From assembly GCA_922989275.2 (NCBI GenBank), contig OV277866.1:32567246-32631245 (forward strand): a stretch of DNA of 64,000 bases. Reading direction: 5' to 3'. The stretch's first letter is position 1, and each line of letters begins with the position of its first letter. This DNA comes from Gari tellinella (lineage: Eukaryota; Mollusca; Bivalvia; Cardiida; Psammobiidae). Below the pieces are notes generated by a model. It was given only the letters and a program-made list of their open reading frames with translations, searched no databases and had not been told where the DNA came from. Both the position numbers and the translations under genes were made by a program. Shown here piece by piece: positions 31,733 to 42,239 of this stretch.

Positions 31733-33473
31733 AACAAGAGGGCCATGGCCCTTAATTCGCTCACCTGAGGTCATTGTGCCTTAGCTTAATAGGCAAGACA
31801 ACATTTTAATATAGCTGTAAATGGAATTATCTTCCAGACAAAAAACCATGACAAATTGGAATAACTTAAAAAAATATTGTTGGCAGAGTTATGGCCCTTA
31901 TCCATGACACTTCTTCTTATCAAGCTACATGTATTTCCGTATGATTATTTATTGCCCATTCTGCTTTACTTTCAACCTGCTTTAAGTTATCATCTACTAA
32001 GATATAGATACCATTTCTTATATCTTACATTTTTATGACTGTATAAAATGGAATTATTTTCTTTAGAGGAGGAATAAATTAAAGGCATAAAAAGGCATAT
32101 GTATGGGGTAATGGGTTAACATCAGTAGAACTGGAGTTATCTCAAAGACAAGAAAATATGACACTGGGAAATAACTCATGATGACATTGACCTTTGCAGA
32201 ACATGACCTAAGATATAAAGTTTCTAACTTTACCAAAGTTATGGCTAAGATTAAAGTTGTGGACTGACAGACAAACAAATTGACAAACAGACAAAAAAAA
32301 GCAGACAGACAAAAACAATATGCCTCCAACTGCAGGGGCATAAAAAATGTAGCAGACAACACCATATGCTGCGGTTACAGTGAACCTCAGCTGACCTGGC
32401 TGGGCTGAGTTCAGTTATGTAACTCTGCCACTCTTATAATGCTGAATTGCTGTCTGCTATACATATATTGAATGTGAATTATGACCTAGATATTCAACCG
32501 ACCAGAACCATTTGAACAAAATAGGTAAAGGACATTTAGAAGTGTCACCATGCCAAATATCAAAGCTCTGGTCATATTAGTGTCAGAGAAGAAGACATTT
32601 GAAATTTTCACTATATAACTCTATGTAAAACTGTGACCCCCGGGGCGGGGCCAATTTTGACCCCAGGGGCATAATTTGAACAAACTAGATAGAGGACCTG
32701 TAGGTGATGCTATGTGCCAAATATCTAAGCTCTGGTCCTTGTTGTTTTTGACAAGAAGATTTTTTAAGATTTCCTTATTTTTTCACTTTGGTTGCCATGG
32801 CAACCAGAGTTCTGCATTGTTTTTAATTCTTTGAACAAATCTGAAAGAGCTTGACCCAAGGAACATTTCTGTAAAGTTTGCTTGAAATCTGTTAAGCGGT
32901 ATAGGAGGAGATGTCATTTGAAGCAATTGTTAACGACGACGGACGACGCACACCGCACCACGACGGACGACGGACACATGGCCATCCCAATAGCTCACAT
33001 TGAGCCTTTGTGAAGGAGTTACAATAGTTTTGCACCAAGCCCTCGATGGTCCTCTATCAAGTTTGTACAAATTATGCCCCTGGGGTCAAAATTGGCCCCA
33101 CCCCGGGGTCACAGTTTTCAAACGTCTTCTTTTCTGAAGCTAATATGGCCAGAGCTTTGATATTCGGCATGGTGTTACTTCTAGATGTCCTTTATTTATT
33201 TTGTTCTAATGGTTCCAGTCTGTTGCATATGTAGGTCACAGGAGCTAAAATAGATTTTTTCAATGGAAACTTAAAAAAATCTTCTTGTCTAGAACCCTAG
33301 TACCCTGATCTTAGATATGTTGAACATAGCATCATCTACAGGTCCTCTATCAAGATTGTTCAAATTATACCCCTCGGGTAAAAAATGACCCCATCCTGGA
33401 CATAAATCATTATCTCCATTTTGATGTACAGCTATTCTCAGGTGAGCGAAATATGCCCCATGGGGCTCCTGTT
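31733..33473. mobile_element. Compound bivalve-type dispersed repeat with inverted halves
   Basis: Starts AACAAGAGGGCCATGGCCCT then TTCGCTCACCTGAGG; ends CAGGTGAGCGAAATATGCCC then ATGGGGCTCCTGTT, so the termini are inverted. A block at about 32500-32710 (CATGCCAAATATCAAAGCTC, TTTTGACCCCAGGGGCATAA) is present inverted at about 33048-33220. CGACGACGGACGACG lies near 32935. It holds no coding sequence. From memory, sequences of this kind are common in bivalve genomes; the class is unclear. Confidence 0.6.
31950..32115. mobile_element. Family C right half nested in the compound repeat
   Basis: CCCATTCTGCTTTACTTTCA, AAGTTATCATCTACTAAG, TTATTTTCTTTAGAGGAGG, GGGGTAATGGG and TTAA at 32116-32119. Confidence 0.65.
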
Positions 33474-33479
33474 TATTTT

Positions 33480-34250
33480 TTGGACTTCTGAAAAAAGGTG
33501 TAGGCACGTGCCTACTTGCCGCCAATGGTTTTATCGAGCTTTTTTGTCTCATTCAAATCAAGTCAGAATATGATTCAGGTTTGGTTACACACAGGTTCAC
33601 TATAGTATAGGTTTACACCAAACAACACTCTACAGAGTACGTTTTACACTGAATATTCAATGTAGTTTGTTAGAATGTTTGCCTTATATTAATGTAGGTT
33701 AAGTTAGAATGTAGGTTATGCCGAGTGCAAAAATAGGTCAAAGGGTATCAGGGGGTCACAATCAAATCACCAAAAGATTAACAGTTTGACATGGTCTACA
33801 CAGATTAGCGCTTTAGGGCCACATTGGTCCCTTTGTTTCTGTGTTTCATTGCTTAACCAAGAGTAAAATGAGTAAAGGATAAACAAAATTTATTAAACCA
33901 TTACTTAGTTACAAATCATTCATTTCTTTCTATTGTAGGTTCATTTTGAATTTAACACTGATTCAACCACCCCATCTGCGTTTTTTACGCCGTGCACCAT
34001 TTCTTTGCTGCACTCTTGCAGCAATTGTGTACTTGTAGCTCTAAGTATTTGTACCCGGTTCTGTTGCGCACTAACCTGCTGATCATGCAGATTTTCTGGT
34101 GCTCACGTGTCACACGTCGCCCGACTACTTTCATTTGTAGAATAACGATCCATTTTGAAGTAGGACAATAGTGATGAATTGCGCTTTTTGTATTAGTTTT
34201 GTCATGCCTTTTAAGCAGTCACTCGTACTTATTATAGGATATGATGGAGT
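33480..34250. other. Unassigned interval
   Basis: No gene or repeat family recognised. Confidence 0.5.
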
Positions 34251-34262
34251 GTGGTGTTTATA

Positions 34263-34495
34263 CAGTGGAGAATCTGTTATTCTTTCCCAATAAACGCGTT
34301 TACGCTAAAACTATTATTTCCAGTGCAAACAGTTTGGAGCCAGGTAACCCGGCGTCTGGTCAGGCTCCAAACTGTTTGCCACCAAGATAAACAAGAATTA
34401 TCAGAATTGTCCAAAGTTGTTCTTTTCTACGTTTTAGTGCTTTGCGTTTGCGTACGTTTGCGTTTAAACGGGAACGAATAACAGATTCTCCACTG
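34263..34495 (+). mobile_element. Family A MITE with hairpin deletion (233 bp)
   Basis: TA-flanked, CAGTGGAGAATCTG ends. The left hairpin arm has lost the GATCAGACGCCG segment (AGCCAGGTAACCCGGCG), so the stem is partial. Confidence 0.9.
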
Positions 34496-34497
34496 TA

Positions 34498-34679
34498 CCC
34501 TTCATTGCCATGACTGCATCTGCTTTAAACAATTGTCAGCTGCTTTTATTTCACAACTTCAAATCTTAATGAGTGTCAAACAGTGTGGACCCTTTCAAAC
34601 GCCGCGTTATGCGGCGTCTGATCAGGATTCAAACTGTTTACAAAAATACAGGTGAACTTCGGGTTAGGCAGTGAGGCGG
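34498..34679. mobile_element. Family F MITE (TTAA type) with type I hairpin
   Basis: CCCTTCATTGCCATGAC start, hairpin at 34577-34640 (CAAACAGTGTGGACCC, GCCGCGTTATGCGGC core), GGCAGTGAGGCGG then TTAA. It touches the preceding family A copy. Confidence 0.6.
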
Positions 34680-34823
34680 TTAAACAGTTCTATGTGTGCG
34701 CACTTAACCACAGAAACACTTGGAAAAAAGGAACAGTGTTTGGTACCCGGCCGTACTACTTAACCCAGCATCTATACAGGTAAACTTTGTTTTATCGTCT
34801 GCTAAAATGTCGTCGGCATTTAA

Positions 34824-35067
34824 CCCATTACCCCATAGCCTGTTCATAGTTTTGAAAATAGGTGACTACTTAAAGCAGGTTGAAAGTAAAGAAGAATGCG
34901 CCATATGGCGCATTCTGCTTTACTTTCAGCCTGCTTTAAGCTTTTACCAGCTAGAATAAGGAAAGTATTAAATATGACACATATTCATTACGGTTTATAT
35001 TGGAACTATTTTCTTCAGCGGATGAATAAAATGCATGTGCTAAAAGTCGCTTCTATAAGGGAAAGGG
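34824..35067. mobile_element. Family C MITE, complete (TTAA-flanked, 244 bp)
   Basis: TTAA at 34820-34823 and 35068-35071. Ends CCCATTACCCC and the inverse of CCCTTTCCC. Long type II stem (ACTTAAAGCAGGTTGAAAG, core GCGCCATATGGCGC). Best reference copy of the family. Confidence 0.88.
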
Positions 35068-35397
35068 TTAAACAAAGTTAGGTCTACAAGTGTCTCGACA
35101 TTTGATAATACGTGTATGTCGAGGGTTCGGCGCAAGAGGGGCGTAACTACATTTTTTAAAAATGTTCAGGAAGTGAAAAAAAACTAATTTATTTCTATAG
35201 ATTGAAAGTTACATACATATTTACCATGTGTTTTGTTTTAAGATAATTTCTTCTTTATGAAACATTAAAAAACAATATTAAAATTTTACAAAATAGTGTT
35301 ATATTTAAAAAAATCTGACTTACGCCCTTATTGCATGCTTTTTCAAGGAAATCTGATGAAATTTTATACGCAAGAAGGGCGTAAGTCAACTTAACCT

Positions 35398-35668
35398 TGG
35401 CCATAACTTTGGAACTACATGTGATAGAGACTTCATATTTGGCATGTGTATTCAACCCAAGGAGCTCTTGAGGTCAACCCAACTTGGATCATGTCAGACC
35501 AAGGTCAAGGTCATTAAGGGATAATAGGCTTAATTTGATAAAAAATTGTCATAACTTTGGGACAACATGTGATAGAGACTCCATATTTGATATGTGTACT
35601 TGACTTCAGAAGCTCTTGAGCTCAGTACAAGTTAGATCATGTCATACAAGGTCAAGGTCACATGCAGG
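35398..35668. repeat. Two-copy tandem repeat (about 149 bp)
   Basis: CATAACTTTGG, CATGTGATAGAGACT, CATATTTG, AGCTCTTGAG and CAAGGTCAAGGTCA recur in order. Inside the 4.2-kb element. Confidence 0.65.
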
Positions 35669-37129
35669 GGGCATAGTATTTCAGAAATACATCTTATTGA
35701 TAATGTTTGACTTATGCTCTCGTTGCACATTTTTCCCAAGTACATCTGGCAGGACTGTTCTATTATATATTTTTCAGTTAAACTTAAGTTAAAATAAAAA
35801 GTGAATTTTTATTACCTTTTATGCAAATAATAAAATGTACAACAGAATATGTACATGTATTGCTTGGGTTATTTTGATGTACATTTCCGTTTTGAATTAC
35901 AATGTATTTAATTAAGGACATTCACAGTTTTCCGGTTGAAAACATAATCAGACTATATTTTCTCACCTGTGCCTCAATCAATTTAAAACTTCATTAAAGT
36001 GTTCAGTATCATTTGACATAGTGTAGAACATGTCCTATAACTCTGAATATTTCACATATTTTGCCATTTATTTTGAAACATTACTCAAGTGAGCAGTATA
36101 ATCTGGATTACATACAGCAACAAGTCTTATCATTCTTTTTAAATTTGACAAGAGTTATGCCTCTTTTAACCTTCTACCACATATATATTTTACTATCAAT
36201 GTTGCTGATGTTATTTCTTCATGGATTTGATTAAATAGTAAAGGAAGACTAATTTACAATCACCCACATTACTAAAATGACACAAGGCCTATAACTCTTT
36301 CACAAATATGAATTTCTTAGAAATTTGCCCTTAGTTCATTTTTTGTCCTCATTAGGTTTGAAACTACTCAAGCATTCAGTTATCATCTGACTTCAGTATT
36401 TGTTTGTCAACACTTGACTTTGGGAGTGGGTTGGTACCCATTTAATTGGTGAAAATATGCTCTAAAACAACGTAAAATACTTGATTTGGACAAAAAATGA
36501 GTCATAAAACTTTCATTTTGGGGGGAAATCCTGCCGTAAACAGCTCATTTTGGGAAAAATTCCTTGTTTTCTTTTGGGAATGGTCCCCCCCCTCCCCCCA
36601 AAAAACTAGTTTACATACAACAAGTCCTATACCTTTTTTTTTTTAACCTTTTCTACAGTTTTGCTCATTTCTACTACCTACATTGGATTTGAATAAAAGT
36701 TAAAAATTACTGTTCCTCAACACTATCCATGTGAAATGACAAGGCCTATAACTCTTATCACAAACTATGCCCCTATGTACTCCGAATTTCTTTACAATTT
36801 GTAAACAGGAAAAAAAGAACAGGCCTTATGTCCAATTTTATTATCAAGCACGCATATATACTGTTTATGGACAGCTTTCACTTTTACAAGTTACACTGGT
36901 CTGATTTAAGTGAGTCAAAACATTATTAGTGGTTAACTTTTGTGACCAAAAATTTTCAACAAAAATGTGTGACAGTTGACTATATATTACAGTCGAATCA
37001 AAAAGAAGTACATGTCATGTGGACATATATCAACATGTGCAGCCAAATTAATTTGTTGCTTGTTATCTAAAAATGCCTATCTACTATGAATGCACAGGCC
37101 TCAACCAAATAAGGAAAACATGATTCTGG

Positions 37130-37900
37130 TGAAAATTGTGAAGGAGCTGACATCAAATGCTCTTAAACAGGCTGAACCAAGGTAAAACATCTGAAAAATA
37201 TTTTGCAGCCATCATCCATGCAGTAAAATAAAGCAGATCCTGAAGAAATATGGCACACTTCAGAATGCATTCTCTGTGAGAATGTTCTCTCATATAGTGA
37301 TAATCTGGCAAAGAGACTTGAGGTACCCAAATTGTTCAGTCAGAGCATGGCATCAGCTACAGTCAAAGGGTCTTAGAGATGAGGAATTTTGTCAAATTTA
37401 GTAAGGAAGTTGAAAAGTTGACCAAAACTCCTTATGTAGGTGACCCTGCATTGCTAAGGAAGCAAAGGCCACCATAACAACACTTTACAGGGGCTCCTTC
37501 ACATAAACTTGTACCCATACCATGCACTTAATTATAATGGAGTATGATTACTAAATTAAAATCAAATGGTATTGAAAACAGCTCTGGTACAGAATGTACA
37601 TGTATACATATGAACTTGCCAAGAGATGGTCAAGAGCCATATATGATGCAGAGTTTCATCAAGTCACACACTTATATGGGTCTGATTTCCCCACAGCTCT
37701 GAACTTAATTTGAAATAGGATATGGTAAGAGCTCTTGAGCAAAGCAAGCTGTGATAACTCAGTTCATAAAATGATGCCCTTTTCATAGTGGTGTCTAAGC
37801 TTCTCAACCTGATACTGGTTTACCTGCTACAAGTGAGTGCTTAAAACTATTGGTATACAGAAGCAAGTCAAAACTGCACTTAAAGACATCTCCTGCTGAC
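37130..37900 (+). pseudogene. Possible transposase remnant inside the 4.2-kb element
   Basis: Interrupted plus-strand translation around 37330-37500 gives LFSQSMASATVKGL, GDPALLRKQRPP and FTGAPSHKLVP, which resemble from memory the lysine/arginine-proline segment upstream of the C-terminal region in some hAT-type proteins. There are many stops. Weak evidence. Confidence 0.25.
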
Positions 37901-38446
37901 CTTTTGGTCATAACACCCTGCCAGACAATTTCCTTGCAAAGAGCATGGGTCTTGTGGACATACCGTTAGCAAAGAACCATTGAAGCTTCTCGTCTGAGAC
38001 TCTACCTTTATATTTGATAGTTGGGTTAGAAATAACCCTTGAAAATCACTAGAGCATGAGTATAATCTGGACCTCACCAGGTAAACTGAGATTGTGCTGC
38101 ACATGATATGCGCATGAGTTGACAGTTACACTGACACCTCCAGAACAGTGGGCTGGTGGTCCCTCAATGGACTGAGGAAAAGTCTTTAAAGTTCGACACT
38201 GTCAGAAGAGACCTAATTTAGCAAAGCTGCATAATGATATTATACACCTGCACAAAACTAGAACAGGTGCTTTGAGTATAAACAAAGTTTCAATTTTGTT
38301 GAAGTGAATTTGTTGAGACCAGTGACCACAGATCTTCATTTGGTTGGGAAATTTCTAGTTGATCTAGGTATGTTTTATATCTGAAGAACCAAAACAACTG
38401 ATTGGCAAAGTCTTATAAACTTTAACAGGACAGAATGATTCAATTA

Positions 38447-38635
38447 AGTTAAAGTCAATTTTTGACCAATAATAGTTTATTAAATAACAACATATTGCAA
38501 AATAACAAACATTTGAGACACTGATCAGAGAGCTCGATCCTGCACTGTTTGCATAGGGCAAGTGTACTTTTTGCAGATACACTGTTTGTTTGTGACAAGT
38601 ATACTCATCAATTTGCTTCTAGGTTTGAATGTGTT
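38447..38635 (+). mobile_element. Degenerate family D copy
   Basis: AACAAACATTTGAGACACTG, GATCAGAGAGCTCG, GCATAGGGCAAGTGTAC and GACAAGTATACTCATC. Confidence 0.6.
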
Positions 38636-39135
38636 TAAAGGGACATTTCAGTTTTGAAAATATTAAAAACTGATAACTCTAACACTAAATCTGCCTAAAA
38701 AGTAGATCTTATATCAATAATATTCTAATACCGCACGCCCGAAAAGGAAATAGTGAGGTTTTGTAGACTGATATAACCAAATTCTGAACCCTAAAATATC
38801 TAAAAATGACATATATATTTACACATCCTGCCTCCAACACAAATTTAATGTACATAAAATGCAAACTGCCCTTATTCAAGACTCAGGCGCCCCCATAAGC
38901 CACATTATGGCTGCCTTCTTTTCTCAAGTATAAGATTTAAACCTTTTTTTCACCTTATAATTGAAAATATTGTGTCATGTCAGTGCTTAAGTAGACTGTT
39001 ATGATGCAATAATATACTGTTGTGATGTCATAAAGAACATAATGCCATCATAAGATAACAACACAGCAGTTATTTGTTTACTTAAGTCTGTATTGCAGGA
39101 TAGATTGTAAGTCAACCAGATGTTTTTTAGCATGC

Positions 39136-39171
39136 AAGAAGGGCGTAAGTGGACTTACGCCCTTCTTGCGC
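39136..39171. repeat. Perfect 17-bp-arm hairpin near the right end of the 4.2-kb element
   Basis: GCAAGAAGGGCGTAAGT and ACTTACGCCCTTCTTGC separated by GG. Repeats the sub-terminal motif of the element in both orientations. Confidence 0.85.
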
Positions 39172-39377
39172 TAAGATAATTTGGCAATCTGAGATACGCC
39201 CTTATTGCAATATCAAATTATTGATATAAATATCTGAAACTTTTTGTTTAAATTTATACAGCATATGAGTTTGACTAATATAAGCTGAAAAATCAAAAAA
39301 AGTCATTTTTGGAAAAATATGTAGTTACGCCCCTCTTGCGCCGAGCCCTCGATGTGTATATTGACAAAAGTTACAAA

Positions 39378-39444
39378 ACAAGTTGGATCCAGATCAGACA
39401 ACCGAGTAACTTGGTGTCCGAATGATCTAGACCTAGACTGTTTA
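39378..39444. repeat. Degenerate type I hairpin
   Basis: AAGTTGGATCCAGATCAGAC, CGAGTAACTTGG and TAGACTGTTTAC. Confidence 0.5.
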
Positions 39445-39705
39445 CAAATTCCACTGGAGGTGAAAGTGGTTGCTTAGTTATCTCCTTCAGCCATTACAAC
39501 ATCATCCCTCTAACAGAGCTGTCTGTCAGACCCTAATGAAACTGTTCCCGAATGACTTGTTTGATCTAGGTCTTCACTATATTTGAAACAAGCGTCACTA
39601 TACATGTTCACTTATAGCGAGAGAATTAATTAACACTATAAACAAACTTTGCGGAAACCACACGTACTCAGTACAATGATTCATGTTAATATTAATTTGA
39701 TTTAC

Positions 39706-39903
39706 TCCTTCAGTGCTAAACAATTTCAACATTTGCGAACAGTTTGGATCCAGATCAGACGTTGCGCAACGTGGCGTTTGATTAGGGTTCAAGCTGTTTG
39801 ACACTCATATAAATATGTTATGTCAAAGTGCTTTAAATTATAAGCTTAAGAAATAAGATATATAGATCATTTGTTTTACAACAAGAAAATGGCAGTGAAA
39901 GGT
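39706..39903. mobile_element. Family F MITE with type I hairpin
   Basis: CTCCTTCAGTGCTAAAC start and ATGGCAGTGAAAGG end before TTAA. Hairpin at 39735-39800 with a GTTGCGCAAC core that is itself palindromic. Confidence 0.65.
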
Positions 39904-40150
39904 TTAAAGATCAAGCGCAATTACATGTACAATAACAATCTAAGCCATTCCTTCAATACTATAGTCAAAATATTGTACCAAATCATCGATAGATCGACTA
40001 CTTTTAAATTATAAACTGTTTGGAGTCTGATCTCAAACCTAGTAAGTCGGAACCATATAAGATTCCAGACTCATTGAAAATCGTATTGACATTTTTTCGA
40101 CCAAAGTGTTTGAAAACTAAAATAAACAAGGAACGGAAAAAATGTATTAA

Positions 40151-40356
40151 CCCTTAACCCGCCAAATAAATTGTCGTCTGCTATATTTCTCGTCTGCTTC
40201 AAGTTTCAAATTGCTTCAAAGTTGCTCAAAATTGCTGAAAATGTTGTCAGAGTGTCAAACAGCTTGGATCCGGATGAGACGCCGAGTAACTCGGCGTCTC
40301 ATCCGGATCCAAGCTGTTTGCATATGGAGCTATAGTCGTGAGTGGCAGGCTAAGGG
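40151..40356 (-). mobile_element. Family E MITE, inverted copy (206 bp)
   Basis: TTAA at 40147-40150 and 40357-40360. Nearly the exact inverse of 15872-16077, with perfect hairpin GGATCCGGATGAGACGCCG. Confidence 0.9.
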
Positions 40357-40405
40357 TTAATAATAGCAGTGAATAAACGGAACAGATTGAACAATAAATA
40401 CATAC

Positions 40406-40654
40406 CCGTTTCCTCTCCACTGCCAATGGTGCCAAAAGACGACTTTCCAAACAGTTTGAATCCTGATCAGACGCCGCGTATCGCGGCGTCTGATCAGGAT
40501 CCAAGATGTTTGTCACTCATATCAATATTCCTTCAGTAAAGAAAGCCCTAAATTGAACGTGAAAAAATATTGCAGACGACACTTTTAATGCAGACGACAG
40601 TTTGGGCTTTGGGAGGGCTAATAGAGCAGACGATTAAAATTGGCAGTGAAAGAG
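40406..40654. mobile_element. Family F MITE with type I hairpin
   Basis: TCCTCTCCACTGCCAATGG start, hairpin at 40448-40512 (CAAACAGTTTGAATCC, GCCGCGTATCGCGGC), several TGCAGACGACA words, end TTGGCAGTGAAAGAG. Confidence 0.65.
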
Positions 40655-40683
40655 TTTATCAAAACATGACCCATGACATTTAA

Positions 40684-40838
40684 ATAGAAGATCCTACATA
40701 AGTGCTCATTAAATATCATTTTGAATAAACGAGTTGATTAAAATAATATGACGCGAGCCTTGACGAGCGTTATATTTATTTAAGTCAACGAGTTTATTAA
40801 AAATGATAAATAATGAGCACGAATGTAAGATTCTATTT
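40684..40838. mobile_element. Palindromic MITE (ATAGAAGATCCTACAT ends)
   Basis: AATAGAAGATCCTACATAAG and TGCTCATTAAATATCATTTT on the left are mirrored by AAAATGATAAATAATGAGCA and ATGTAAGATTCTATTT on the right. The inner stem includes ACGAGTTGATTAAA and GACGCGAGCCTTGACGAGCG. Confidence 0.7.
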
Positions 40839-40855
40839 ATCACATAAACATTTTA

Positions 40856-41180
40856 AAGGTTATAAAGCTTTTTGAGTTGACTGTGATGTGTTCTCGGGCA
40901 GTTGATTGGTCAGATTTTAGCTTTTGCTCAGACTCAACCCAAAAGTTTTTTAACTTTTGAGCAAATGCTCAAATCTGACCAATAAATAGGGTTGCCATAA
41001 GTTGATCATGAACAGTCCTTCCATTTCCAATGTTTCTATTTTCAAACGCGATTACTTAATTAAATCAGATTGGAAGTAAAGCAGAATGTGCCTAAAGTCC
41101 CATTCTGCTTTACTTCCAGCTTGCTTTAAGCTACCATCTGTTAGGATAAAAAAGTCTCAACTCAAAGGCTTTATAACCTT
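40856..41180. mobile_element. Family I MITE with nested family H/type II hairpin
   Basis: Ends AAGGTTATAAAGCTTTTTGA and the inverse of AAGGTTATAAAGCCTTTGAG. Inside, GGTTGCCATAAGTTGATCAT (family H edge) and a type II hairpin at about 41058-41136 (AAATCAGATTGGAAGTAAAG) interrupt it. Confidence 0.6.
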
Positions 41181-41862
41181 GGACTCAAAAAATGAGATCG
41201 GATATTCGGGTACATCAGCAAACAATCCAATGCGGCGTTTCGTCAGGATTTGCACTGTTGGCATTTTTATATGAAATGCTCCGCTGAAGTGTATTTAGAC
41301 CACCCCCTGTATATCTAACATTAACTATTCCAGAGAGTGAGTTCATTGCAATATCCGGCAGGGATAGATGGGCTAAGAATCTCGTTTGAATCTAGCATCA
41401 AAGGGTATTAACCTATATAGGTACTTAAATCTCAAGGTTACTCTCGACATGAAATATCCGTGTAATTAGACAAAAAAGTACCTGTGTTTCCGGTAACCCG
41501 ACCGACCCTAGTCCCGCCCCCGACCCTTAACTTTATTTTTCACTTTTCGAAAAATGTGTTGGCAAATGTCGGTCATTTTTTGCGAGAATCGTTTTTGAGG
41601 AGCGTGTAAAAGATTATAATCTCCGTTAAATTGTTTACAAAGCTAATCTGTAGACGTTTAAGTGTTTTAAAATTGATTTTTGAATAAGAGTTAGCAAATA
41701 TCGAAGTGAAATTTGCTCTACATCTGTCATAAAGTAGCTTCCTTGGAGATATGATATGCTAGTTAATTAATCATAAACACATTCATCATACAGACAGCAC
41801 ACATCAATGACACATTTAACATGCATACAACACATTTCAAAACATCTTTCATTCCAGCTGTC
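41181..41862. other. Unassigned AT-rich interval
   Basis: No gene or repeat family recognised. Confidence 0.5.
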
Positions 41863-42015
41863 ATATAAAGCCACTACTTTGCCGTCTTAGTATATAAATA
41901 TTATACCCAATCATACCAGTTTAGAATTGATAATCACACTGCTTCAAGCAGTGGGATTATCGTCGCGCTTGCTTCAGTTATGAATATATAAGCCACTACT
42001 TTGCCGTCTTAACGA
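41863..42015. repeat. Direct repeat pair bracketing a hairpin
   Basis: AGCCACTACTTTGCCGTCTT occurs at about 41869 and again at about 41990. Between them GATAATCACACTGCTT and AAGCAGTGGGATTATC form a hairpin at 41934-41966. Confidence 0.65.
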
Positions 42016-42059
42016 CGTTATTCCGATGACGTCAAATGAATAAATCAATAACGTCATCG

Positions 42060-42235
42060 TACGGGGAAACTGTTTCGAAAATGTGTTCGATTTCGGGTAA
42101 ACCGTCCTCTGAATAGGCTCAAAACTGTTTGCGACTTGGATGAAAAAAGGGATGGCAACGGCTAATCGGTTTACCGGTTAACCGTTCGAATGTCCGATTA
42201 TCGGTTCGAAAAATCGGTAACAGGTAAATCGTAAA
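42060..42235. mobile_element. Worn A2-type hairpin and hAT-type MITE fragment
   Basis: AATAGGCTCAAAACTGTTTG at about 42110 is a decayed type I right arm. GGGATGGCAACGGCTAATCG with GGTTTACCGGTTAACCG at 42148-42190 resembles the ends of hAT-type MITEs. Confidence 0.4.
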
Positions 42236-42239
42236 ATAG

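Larger units (their letters stand above)
35119..39352. mobile_element. 4.2-kb hAT-like element with terminal inverted repeats
   Basis: Ends TCGAGGGTTCGGCGCAAGAG and the inverse of TCGAGGGCTCGGCGCAAGAG, continuing through GGGGCGTAACTACA. Flanks CGTGTATG (35111-35118) and TGTGTATA (39353-39360) agree in 6 of 8, a plausible aged 8-bp duplication as made by hAT-type transposases. Sub-terminal copies of GCAAGAAGGGCGTAAGT occur near both ends. No intact transposase; a weak protein remnant is noted at 37250-37500. It carries older insertions (D-type at 38447). Confidence 0.72.

Noticed and set aside
34720..34959. Short frames across 34720-35081
   Set aside because: They are made of the family C hairpin; similar peptides recur at other C copies (57385, 58677, 47917).
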